Shown here piece by piece: positions 57,248-64,000 of a DNA stretch of 64,000 nucleotides. Position numbers and translations under genes: made by a program. The DNA is from Caballeronia sp. SBC1 (GTDB lineage Bacteria > Pseudomonadota > Gammaproteobacteria > Burkholderiales > Burkholderiaceae). The stretch covers positions 1,762,372-1,826,371 of the forward strand of contig NZ_CP049158.1 in assembly GCF_011493005.1 (NCBI RefSeq), read 5' to 3'. A model generated the notes under the pieces. The model was not told the DNA's origin and did no database searches. It saw only the letters and a program-made list of their open reading frames with translations. Numbering within the stretch: the first letter of the stretch is position 1; every line of letters begins with the position of its first letter.

Positions 57248-57324
57248 AATGACGGTCCATGCTGTGGGAGCGGCGTTTCTGGCAAGCCGTTTTCGAGCAT
57301 GCGCCCGACTGTTTTTGATCTTAA

Positions 57325-57342
57325 GGTGAGGTGATACGGGAG
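57325..57342 (+). repeat. Dispersed iteron copy
   Basis: GGTGAGGTGATACGGGAG, 77 bp from the minus-strand copy. Confidence 0.82.
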
Positions 57343-57397
57343 CTGGCCTAGAGCGTAGTCAGTGGATGAGGTTGGCGCCTGTCACAGCGTGGATTTT

Positions 57398-57416
57398 TAA
57401 TATGGAATCCATATTA
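57398..57416. promoter_or_regulatory. 19-bp palindrome, possible operator
   Basis: TAATATGG-AAT-CCATATTA, perfect 8-bp arms with a 3-bp centre, in an AT-rich pocket of a GC-rich gap. It looks like a dimeric regulator site (GntR or MarR size); no matching regulator gene is near. Confidence 0.5.
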
Positions 57417-57598
57417 GATAGGGGTCGAAATATATGCGGCGCGCGGATAAGTGTCGGCAGGTCGAGATTAGCGGCAGTCTCTGGAATACCTGACCTTGGG
57501 CTGCTTGAGGACGACCACACGCTCCCGCCCACGATTCGCCCTCGCTGGGCGATCTCGAATGAGGCACGACTAGCGCCTCAACGCCCGCAGGGGGGATG

Positions 57599-58132
57599 TC
57601 ACCAAAATCTGACGCGTAGCTGAAACCCCAGCGTGAAGGGCAAGTCGCTAGAGGGAATCGGCGGAATCAGGATGATGTTCGCGCCAATGCGACCGTACTC
57701 CGCCATGATGACCGGCGCGAGGACCGGACCCAGTTTGTGATCGTGGCCGATACCCCACTTGCCGTAGTCGTATCCCGATATCAAGCCGCCCATTGCGGCC
57801 AGTCGGATGTAACCCCAATGCGCGAATTCCGGCGCCCAAACGCCACCGCCATAAAACGAAGGTGCCGTAAGCGAATTTCGGAAGTAGCCGCCGGTGAGCG
57901 CCCACTGCGGCGCAATCCAGCATTCAACGCCAATGCCTGGATTGAATTGATCGAAGTGTTTTTTGGGATGAACGTGATATGAACCGATCATCGCGTCCGC
58001 CCATAAGCCGTCACTGCAAACCTCGGCTGCTGAGACATTCGATGTCGCGCCCAATGCCATCAAGGCCGCCAGCATGAGCGGGGCACGGATCTTTTTTGAG
58101 ATATTTTTTGAGACAGTTGCTGACGTTTTCAT
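57599..58132 (-). CDS. Outer-membrane beta-barrel-like exported protein
   Basis: A 177-residue precursor with a signal peptide (residues 1-36, ending VSAAE). The mature part alternates aromatic strands (WALTGGYFRNSLTAPSFYGG; IRLAAMGGLISGYDYG; YGRIGANIILIPP) and ends in LGFQLRVRFW, with the terminal aromatic residue of a membrane barrel. It recalls small lipid-A-modifying barrels of the PagL/PagP size class, but the catalytic residues of neither are evident. ATG at 58132 chosen by the signal peptide. Confidence 0.7.
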   Translation of the reverse strand: MKTSATVSKNISKKIRAPLMLAALMALGATSNVSAAEVCSDGLWADAMIGSYHVHPKKHFDQFNPGIGVECWIAPQWALTGGYFRNSLTAPSFYGGGVWAPEFAHWGYIRLAAMGGLISGYDYGKWGIGHDHKLGPVLAPVIMAEYGRIGANIILIPPIPSSDLPFTLGFQLRVRFW

Positions 58133-58793
58133 TCGGCTCAAACCTGTGCGTTCTGCCGTCGCGGTCTCGCCGACCACGCCTTTTTATTTAAAGTTCGAGC
58201 GGAACTTTACATGAACGTCGTAGGCATTTGTGTGAAATTGGGAAATGAGATTTAGGGAATTAAAGTCCTGAGTGGATTTGATATTTAGCTGAAATCTTCC
58301 CGCTTTTAATGACTTCATAGATGGACCATATTCGTTCGTCGATTTTTGGTTCGCTGCGCGAGATAGCCTGCGGAGTGTCAGCAGATGAGATGCGAGATCT
58401 CTTCGTCCAACTAGCACAATCCGGATCGCATGGACTTGGTGCAGCAGGGCAAACCGGTGGCCGGAACTTGATGCGCATAAAGTTTTCCGCCTGCGCGTGA
58501 AAGAGGGGACCCAGCAGCAAAGAACGTTTAGTTTCAAAAGCGCCCCTCCCACAAAATTCAGCTTTTCAACCCGATTAGGACAGGAAGCTGGATAACTCAT
58601 CCAAAACTGGCCGGGCAATTCCCAAGCTGATAAAGCCTTCAGGGGAAACCGTCTCTAGATAACCGGTCAATCCCAGCATTCGCCAGGGTCATCGTGACGA
58701 AGTAAACGTAAATGGCCGTCCCAAATCGCTTTGGAACGGCCAGCCACTTTCAAAGCCCCGCGGCAGCTACTCGCCGCAGCCTGATGTGATCAA
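58133..58793. other. Intergenic region, no supported gene apart from a hairpin
   Basis: About 660 bp of lower-GC sequence. A minus-strand frame (58184-58618) has no start signals. A terminator-like hairpin lies at 58713-58742. Confidence 0.4.
58713..58742 (-). terminator. Terminator-like hairpin after csbD-type gene
   Basis: TGGCCGTCCCAAA and TTTGGAACGGCCA pair over 13 positions with one mismatch and a 4-nt loop, downstream of the minus-strand CsbD gene. Confidence 0.6.
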
Positions 58794-58979
58794 TCAAGGT
58801 TTTTTGAGCGCGTCCTTTACGTCTTCGCGAGCATCGCCGACGCCTTTTTGCACCTTACCGGCTGCCTGTTGCATATCGCCCTTTGCTTCCTGGGTCTTGT
58901 TGCCGGTTACCTTGCCAACCACCTCGTTGACTTTACCCTTGGCCTGATTCACTACGCCGTCTTTCTGATCCTTGTTCAT
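58794..58979 (-). CDS. CsbD family stress protein
   Basis: A 61-residue hydrophilic protein: MNKDQKDGVVNQAKGKVNEV and GKVTGNKTQEAKGDMQQAAGK are the CsbD repeats. CsbD proteins rise in general stress, with unknown mechanism. The ATG at 58979 is preceded by GGAG. Single gene. Confidence 0.95.
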   Translation of the reverse strand: MNKDQKDGVVNQAKGKVNEVVGKVTGNKTQEAKGDMQQAAGKVQKGVGDAREDVKDALKKP

Positions 58980-59183
58980 CTTGATCTCCTTTCGTATCGA
59001 GGCGCGAAATCCGGGTCTCCCGGTATTCGCGACGTCATGTCAGAGAAAGCGCCCTGACCGTGTAATCAGAATGGCGATTTCGAACGCCGCAGAACAGCCG
59101 CACACGTCTGATTCCCGCGTAGGCGGAATCGCACATACGCGCGGAGCACTCAGCGCGACCCTAGAGGAACATTGCGATAAACA

Positions 59184-59199
59184 CTGTATGTTTGTACAG
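59184..59199. promoter_or_regulatory. LexA box (CTGT-N8-ACAG)
   Basis: CTGTATGTTTGTACAG matches the LexA consensus ends exactly and shares TTTGTACAGTA with the box at 16681. It lies 40 bp before the start of the next gene. Confidence 0.75.
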
Positions 59200-59239
59200 T
59201 ACATATCTTGGCGCAATGGCATGGATGGAGGAGAACAGA

Positions 59240-59599
59240 ATGGACTTCGACGAAGATCGTATGGACACCCCCGAATTCGCACGCACAGTGCGTGACCTGG
59301 AGCGGATTACGCGAGATATAGCCCAGCGCTATATCGTGCAAGGTGTGCCTTTGACTTGGCGGTTGCTGCTCGCCATTGAAGCAGAAGCGCTCGCGGATCT
59401 CGGTTTTGCAGGGCGACATGAGTCCGCACTCCGCGCGCTGTTTGCGCGCCCGGACGACATGGCTTTTCCTGAAACCGATGATCTCGTCGATTTCGGGGCA
59501 TCGAATGCTTTACCACCCGTATTTGTATTTGCCGTCGATGCGTACGATTGCGCGGCCCGTGCTGGACATCCTGAACTGGCAATAGTCGTGGCACATTGA
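59240..59599 (+). CDS. Hypothetical protein under probable LexA (SOS) control
   Basis: A 119-residue soluble protein from the ATG at 59240, behind GGAGGAG. It is acidic and mostly helical (MDFDEDRMDTPEFARTVRDL; LTWRLLLAIEAEALADLGFA), with no motif I can name. A LexA box sits 40 bp upstream in the promoter position, so expression should rise on DNA damage. It lies next to the recombinase and replication genes of the replicon, which suggests a role in replicon maintenance under damage. That is inference. A longer frame from 59192 would start inside the LexA box and is unlikely. Confidence 0.7.
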   Translation: MDFDEDRMDTPEFARTVRDLERITRDIAQRYIVQGVPLTWRLLLAIEAEALADLGFAGRHESALRALFARPDDMAFPETDDLVDFGASNALPPVFVFAVDAYDCAARAGHPELAIVVAH

Positions 59600-59998
59600 G
59601 ATCTGAACTCGCGACAGCGCAAATTGCGAGCATGGCCGCCGGGAAACCGGTGGCCAACATTTTTTTAACCGCGTTTCCAGCTGGTAGCCAGACTCGAGCA
59701 CGCTAGAAGCGCATCGCATGTCACGCGCAGGACAAACCGGAATGCCCGCCGTGGGTTCTTCTTATTGCTGGGGCTGGTCAATACGTCGTCGAGCTGTCAC
59801 GCCAGACCTCGCCTGCGAGCGCCTGGCAACGCAGCTTTCAATTTGCGGGCAGCATTTAGATCAGAACTGACCCTCACAATCTCTTTGCAACGACGTCTAC
59901 TTACCAAATGCATCGATAAATTCGTGCAATAGACGGCGCCGTCAGCTATCGCGTAACCTGTCGCTTTGGTACTTTACAACTAACGGATTACCAGACCA
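59600..59998. other. Intergenic region before the recombinase gene
   Basis: About 400 bp with no supported gene or obvious repeat. Confidence 0.4.
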
Positions 59999-61018
59999 AT
60001 GACCGCCTCCGCGAAAACACACGAAATTTTCGATCACGAGCGCGCAAACTGGTATGCCGATCCGCATAGCGCGTTCGACTCGTGGATGGCGCATCAAGCG
60101 TTCAAAGCGTCTTCCGCGGACGTCTACCGAGCGCAATGGGGGCTCTTCCTCGAGTGGCTGACCGTTAAACGAATCGATCTCCGAACTGTTGATCGACTTG
60201 CCATCGAACAATTTGTCACTCAATTAGAGATTCGAAAACCACAGCGTGTTCGCTATCTCCGCCTTATTGAACGGGTACTCGACCGTGTCCGCGAGATCGA
60301 AATGGCATCGACGAACCCAGCTCGCTTCATTGCCCAGGACGGCGAGGCTCCATGGCGAGATGCACGCGAAAACGAGCCAACAGGATTTCTCGCCCACGGC
60401 GAACGAGCGGCACTGATCAGGTATCTTTTCTCTCCAATCGGCAACCTGCCGGCGGGGCAACGCTGGCGAGAGCGCCGCGATCGTGCGCTGGTCGGCGCAT
60501 TCCTGGGTGGCGGGGTAAAAACGGGGGAGGCAGCGGCGCTGACCGTTAGTAACTATTCATGGAATCAACCATGGCTTGCTGTCGAGGCTACGAATTCCGC
60601 ATTAAGTCGAGAAACCCGGCTCGCACCATTTGCAATCGCGTTACTCGACCATTGGATCAGCGAGCGCAAAACAGCGCGATTACTGGGCAATCTGCTGTTC
60701 CCATCTGCACCATCGGGCCGCCCGATGCACAAGGCCACCATGCTGCGAGCGATCGATGCCGTGATCGGAGCCGCCGGCATTGCCGGTTCGCGAACGGCAC
60801 GCGCCAGTCCGCAGACCTTGCGCAATACCTTCGCGGCCGACTTGTTCGAAAGTGGCACAGCACCCGAACGCGTCGGCCAATGGTTAGGTTTTCAGCAACA
60901 AATCTCAGCACATCGACTGTATCGAGCATGGCAAAACTGGACAGGTGAGGAAATACGGGAGCGAGACTTGGCGGAGGCGCTAGAAAGCGGGCGCGAAGCA
61001 GACCACAGATTCGAATAG
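59999..61018 (+). CDS. Tyrosine-recombinase-like protein of the replication region
   Basis: A 339-residue protein with the two-domain plan of XerC/D-type recombinases: an N-terminal SAM-like helical domain (about residues 10-100, FDSWMAHQAFKASSADVYRA) and a catalytic-type domain from about 130. The usual R-H-R-H/W-Y residues are altered: GGGVKTGEAAAL has Lys where the first Arg is expected, SPQTLRNTFAADLFESG keeps one Arg but lacks both His of HxLRHxxA, and the final Tyr is present in AHRLYRAW. It may be a weak or non-catalytic DNA-binding homologue. Related genes sit beside repA/kfrA in Burkholderiaceae replicons, possibly for dimer resolution. An iteron lies within its 3' end. Confidence 0.8.
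   Translation: MTASAKTHEIFDHERANWYADPHSAFDSWMAHQAFKASSADVYRAQWGLFLEWLTVKRIDLRTVDRLAIEQFVTQLEIRKPQRVRYLRLIERVLDRVREIEMASTNPARFIAQDGEAPWRDARENEPTGFLAHGERAALIRYLFSPIGNLPAGQRWRERRDRALVGAFLGGGVKTGEAAALTVSNYSWNQPWLAVEATNSALSRETRLAPFAIALLDHWISERKTARLLGNLLFPSAPSGRPMHKATMLRAIDAVIGAAGIAGSRTARASPQTLRNTFAADLFESGTAPERVGQWLGFQQQISAHRLYRAWQNWTGEEIRERDLAEALESGREADHRFE
60944..60961 (+). repeat. Iteron copy inside the recombinase gene
   Basis: GGTGAGGAAATACGGGAG, coding for part of the C-terminal tail; the only intragenic copy. Confidence 0.75.
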
Positions 61019-61023
61019 TTCAG

Positions 61024-61041
61024 CTCCCGAAAAGTCTCACC
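61024..61041 (-). repeat. Iteron copy between the convergent genes
   Basis: Minus-strand GGTGAGACTTTTCGGGAG; its TGA is the stop codon of the KfrA-like gene. Confidence 0.82.
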
Positions 61042-62251
61042 TCTCGGTCTGTTCACTGACGTTGGCGATCTCTGCGGAGTGAAATCGGGCTACCGCGAGC
61101 AACCGCGACGACGCGGTTCCCGACGAGCGATCGCAATCCGGACAGGACAACTCGAACTCATCATCGTGCTGCGCGAGTTCAGGCTCGCCGGTGACACACG
61201 TGGGACAACTGGCCGGCACTGCGACAAAACCATCAATGTCCGTTCCCAGCGTCTGCATTTCTGGCATGGATAGCCGTCCTTCCTCAACCATAGTGCAGAT
61301 CAGCCGGGCGACGTTTTCGCTCATTCCAGTTTGTCCGAGCAACGCGTCACGTTCAAAGGCCAGTGCGTCGATCTCGTCGGATTGCTCGCGAATTCGCAGC
61401 TCTAGCCGATCCGTGCGTGCCTTAGCGATGCTAAGTTGTTGAATAAAATCGAATTCCTTCTGACTTGCCTGACGCACCCCCGCTTGGTAGGTTGCCGCCA
61501 TGCCACGCAAAGAATCAAGTTCCACGAGCATCGGCTTCACTCGCCGCTCGGCCTCGCTGATTGCATCCTTGATCTGTTGCGCGTAATGCTCAGTGTTGTG
61601 CCGTAGTTCACCGTTCAACGCATCCACACGATCGCGTAACGTGGCGTTAGCCGCTTGCTCTGTTTCGAGTCGTTGAGTCAGTGCGGCATGTTCTCGTTCC
61701 AACCGATGAATCGATGCATGCAAGCTGCTTTGTGCCTCCAGTTCGCGGCCACGAAGCGATGCTAATTCGATCTCCAGCGCGGAATTGCGTGCTAAAGCGG
61801 TATCGGCACGCGCCTCGCTGCGGCGAAGCGCCTCGTCGACCGTTGCACAACGGACTTCTGCGTCGCGAAGTCGGCTTAACGCAGTGTTGATATCGTCTTT
61901 TGCAGCATGGCGCTCGTCTTCAAGCGATTGAAGCGCAAATTCCTGCGCTTCCAGGAAAAGCTGCCCGAGCAGCTCGCCAGCTCGCTCCTGGAGTCCTTCC
62001 GGAATCGCTCCACTTTCGATACGAACGCGCGACGCGGATCTGATCCGAGTCCAGAATGCGTCAATATCCTTTGGGATATCGCTCGCGCTTCCAGTTTGCG
62101 TGAGGTCTCTGACAGTGGCCATTGACGGGCGAATGCCAAAATCGAAGAAAAGCCGCTTGCAGGCGTGCTGCGACAGATCTTGCCGACGCGCACCATTGGT
62201 CCGCATTGTTGCGAGTTCAGTCCGCAACGCGAGACGTTCTGCGTCATTCAT
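61037..62251 (-). CDS. kfrA: KfrA-like DNA-binding coiled-coil protein with C-terminal zinc-ribbon-like segment
   Basis: A 404-residue protein. Residues about 10-110 match the KfrA N-terminal plasmid replication-region DNA-binding domain (ACKRLFFDFGIRPSMATVRD, the helix-turn-helix). Residues about 110-330 form a long alpha-helical coiled coil (Leu/Glu/Arg/Ala), as in plasmid KfrA, which aids segregation. The tail is unusual: CPTC, then about 18 residues, then CPDC forms a likely zinc ribbon. ATG at 62251 is preferred to a TTG at 62263. Convergent with the recombinase gene; its promoter faces the iteron array. Confidence 0.87.
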   Translation of the reverse strand: MNDAERLALRTELATMRTNGARRQDLSQHACKRLFFDFGIRPSMATVRDLTQTGSASDIPKDIDAFWTRIRSASRVRIESGAIPEGLQERAGELLGQLFLEAQEFALQSLEDERHAAKDDINTALSRLRDAEVRCATVDEALRRSEARADTALARNSALEIELASLRGRELEAQSSLHASIHRLEREHAALTQRLETEQAANATLRDRVDALNGELRHNTEHYAQQIKDAISEAERRVKPMLVELDSLRGMAATYQAGVRQASQKEFDFIQQLSIAKARTDRLELRIREQSDEIDALAFERDALLGQTGMSENVARLICTMVEEGRLSMPEMQTLGTDIDGFVAVPASCPTCVTGEPELAQHDDEFELSCPDCDRSSGTASSRLLAVARFHSAEIANVSEQTER

Positions 62252-62614
62252 ACGAAGCTCCAAGTGAATTTCGTTCGTATAATAATACTTTACGTATCAA
62301 ACACTACATATTTAGATCGGATGGGCGGGCTAACGCTTGCCGCTACTCTCTTTCTAGCTGATTACGCCATATCACACATTCTGCGCGGTGGCATCCGTGA
62401 AACATGTCGAGGTTAATCCGTTAAGCCGTTGATTACTAGCGTCTTTTCACAACTTCCCCATTTCCGCAGATGTTCCACGGAGTTTTTGTTTCACGGTTCT
62501 CTTTCTTCGATCCCTCCGCTTCTTGAGAGTATTAGAAGTAAACACCTTTGAAACCTAGTTAAAGACGTTAACGCCGCGGCAAAGCCTTACCCGATAAGGC
62601 TTTCCGGGCGGGTG
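62252..62614. other. AT-richer leader between the KfrA-like gene and the iteron array
   Basis: No gene seen. It contains an AT-rich stretch (about 62275-62320), and two similar motifs GTTCCACGG and GTTTCACGG around 62472-62498 that resemble halves of parS-type sites. Confidence 0.45.
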
Positions 62615-63884
62615 GGTGAGGGTCTGCGGGATAGAAGGTGAGATAACACGGGAGCTATCGGTGTATAGGTTCGGGGACTAGCGTGAGGAGCCACGGGAGC
62701 AAACGTGAGCGAGTTCGGGGGGCAAGTGTTTTGGGAAGGTGAGGAAATACAGGAGTTGGCCCAGCCATTGTCTATATGCGGCGGTACGGCACGCTTCGAC
62801 CGGCCAATTTCTGCAGTGAGCGTTTGCAGGATAAGAAAAATGCGAAAATCTCGGTCAAAAATGGGTAATTAATACCGATAGGTGAGGCTTTCCAGGGGGC
62901 AAACCGATTCCAGGGTGAGACTATCCGGGTGTTGCCAGCTCCGAGTCCCGGGTTTGCGAGGCGCGCAAACCCCAATGGTGAGGGAATACGGGAGAGCTGC
63001 TCGGTCGTATTTGGAGTTGCTCACTTTGACGATCCTGCTGGTTTTAAGGGGTATTTCCGCAAAACCGGGCCGGAGGTGAGCGTTTCCAGGATCGGTTTGT
63101 TGTCCGTCCAGGATCACATCGACAGCTGTGGTGAAGTTCAAAGGTGAGGCTTTTCGGGACGATATATGCTCGATCTTAACGCTCGAAGATGCGGGTTGGC
63201 TGATACTTCATCGACCAATCTTGTATTAAGGACATGATTTAAAAAGACTTTATGTGGATTGAATGCTCTCACATCTCGGCAAAGGTGAGTGTTTTCGGGA
63301 GCGGTGATCAGTTGTTCGCGGTTAACTCCTTAGCGTGAAAAACAGGCAAAGGTGAGCTTTTACAGGACCGCATTTCCCTGAATTTGGTTCGTGAGAAGGC
63401 TCCCGCGGTGCTGAAATCCAGAAAATCTTCCGTTTGCGACGCTAAAGGTGAGTGTTTGCGGGGGGCGATGAGGGATATGTATCGATGCTGCGGAGCGTGG
63501 GAAATGCCAAAGGTGAGGTTATGCGGGACCTCGAACGCGAGGTTCGAGAACCTGTTTTGAGACCCCGACTCGGCTGAGTAGGCCTCTCCGGCGGGTAAAG
63601 GTGAGCTTTTGCGGGAGTAATTGCGCGGCAACTGGCATGCTATTGAGGGCTAAAGCTTTGATAACTCGATGATTAGGCCATTTCTCCGCACTTTCATGAA
63701 TTTGCGCCTTGCGGGGAAAATTCGTGAAAACCACAGGAACGCGTAAAAAAATTTCAGGTGAGAGGATACGGGACCAGGTTTGAGGCGGCTCGATTCGATT
63801 CGGGAAGCGCCCAATCCGTTTACCCGCATGGCACGGGGCATAAATGAGACGAGGCGTGACGGTGAAGGTGAGAGTTTTCAGGAG
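62615..63884 (+). repeat. Iteron array of the replication origin, 18 copies
   Basis: Eighteen same-strand copies of an 18-bp iteron begin at 62615, 62637, 62682, 62704, 62738, 62815, 62881, 62914, 62977, 63075, 63143, 63284, 63351, 63447, 63512, 63600, 63757 and 63867. The consensus is GGTGAG-N-N-W-W-T-N-C-R-G-G-R-S, often preceded by AAA. Those at 62682, 62704 and 62815 begin CGTGAG or AGTGAG. The stretch has no coding frame. Such arrays bind the RepA/RepB-type initiator at iteron origins; the initiator gene is expected just right of the window. Confidence 0.9.
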
Positions 63885-63965
63885 CGCACCTCAGTGAGTT
63901 TTGCACGTGACATCCCCTTCACCACTACAGGGTGAGTGCGCACCTGTAGACGAGCTTCACCGTCA
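63857..63965. repeat. Long-spaced inverted repeat around the operator
   Basis: TGACGGTGAAG at 63857-63867 and CTTCACCGTCA at 63955-63965 are perfect 11-bp inverted copies flanking the operator region. Confidence 0.6.
63925..63949. promoter_or_regulatory. Inverted repeat, probable operator of the initiator gene
   Basis: CTACAGG...CCTGTAG, 7-bp arms with an 11-bp spacer that contains a degenerate iteron start (GGTGAG). It lies just before the presumed initiator start and resembles operators where iteron initiators repress themselves. Confidence 0.5.
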
Positions 63966-64000
63966 TGAGTATGCTTTCCCAAAATTCTCCTGACTCCAGC
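63965..64000 (+). CDS. Possible first codons of the replication initiator gene (cut by window edge)
   Basis: An ATG at 63965 opens a frame of 12 codons (MSMLSQNSPDSS) running off the window, downstream of the iteron array and operator-like repeats, where iteron replicons place the rep gene. There is no clear ribosome-binding site, so the real start may be the second ATG or further on. The product cannot be verified here. Confidence 0.4.
   Translation, partial: MSMLSQNSPDSS

Larger units (their letters stand above)
57026..57598. other. Intergenic region with two iterons and a palindrome
   Basis: About 570 bp without a supported gene. It contains an inverted pair of iteron copies and a 19-bp palindrome, each listed separately. 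Confidence 0.5.

Noticed and set aside
1..64000. CRISPR arrays, tRNA and rRNA genes
   Set aside because: No regularly spaced direct repeats other than the iterons, whose spacers vary widely, and no tRNA cloverleaf or rRNA sequence was recognised.

Overview
The window reads as part of a secondary replicon (second or third chromosome, or megaplasmid) of a Burkholderiaceae bacterium of the Paraburkholderia/Caballeronia/Burkholderia type. Grounds are the high GC of most genes, a hopanoid cluster (hpnD-hpnE-shc-hpnG), a DUF4148-type small secreted protein, an H-NS-type protein, a DUF2326 ABC-3C defence system, and an iteron origin with a KfrA-like protein at the right end. The genus is inferred from gene content, not from a search.

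Left to right: a truncated LysR regulator (1-593); an iron-uptake unit of ECF sigma factor, FecR-type anti-sigma factor and STN-bearing TonB receptor behind a possible Fur box, plus an exported protein of unknown role (666-5610); small hypothetical genes (5757-7486); then a lower-GC defence island (about 8.1-16.5 kb). The island holds two broken anti-phage systems. One is an Ec67-like retron (RT-TOPRIM) whose msr-msd RNA seems preserved but whose protein gene has a frameshift and a stop. The other is an ABC-three-component system (SMEK-domain effector, middle component, DUF2326 ATPase) cut by an IS3-family element and an IS5-family element. After the island come a LexA box, DUF2000, the hopanoid operon (18.0-23.0 kb), a hybrid kinase, an FMN reductase, an AEC transporter, a lipocalin, an H-NS protein, a serine hydrolase and a LuxR regulator.

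From 35 to 57 kb the genes are ordinary accessory-chromosome functions: a sigma-54 activator divergent from a GntP permease and a 3-hydroxybutyrate dehydrogenase (a likely 3-hydroxybutyrate utilisation unit), an AI-2E family transporter, a second hybrid kinase, small exported proteins, a winged-helix/TPR regulator, an MFS transporter, a phosphoglycerate dehydrogenase, an AraC regulator, a fumarylacetoacetase-family enzyme and a Tat-exported phospholipase C.

The right end is the replication region: an SOS-type gene behind a LexA box (59.2 kb), a tyrosine-recombinase-like protein with altered catalytic positions, a convergent KfrA-like coiled-coil protein with a C-terminal CxxC/CxxC zinc-ribbon-like segment, and a 1.25-kb array of 18 same-strand iterons (62615-63884; core GGTGAG-N6-C-R-G-G) spaced close to multiples of 11 bp. 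Next is an inverted-repeat operator and what looks like the first codons of the initiator gene at the window edge. At least nine more copies of the same 18-bp iteron lie outside the array, up to 33 kb away (30.3-30.8, 42.1, 57.2-57.3 and 60.9-61.0 kb), almost all between genes. I consider this dispersed-iteron pattern the most interesting signal in the window.
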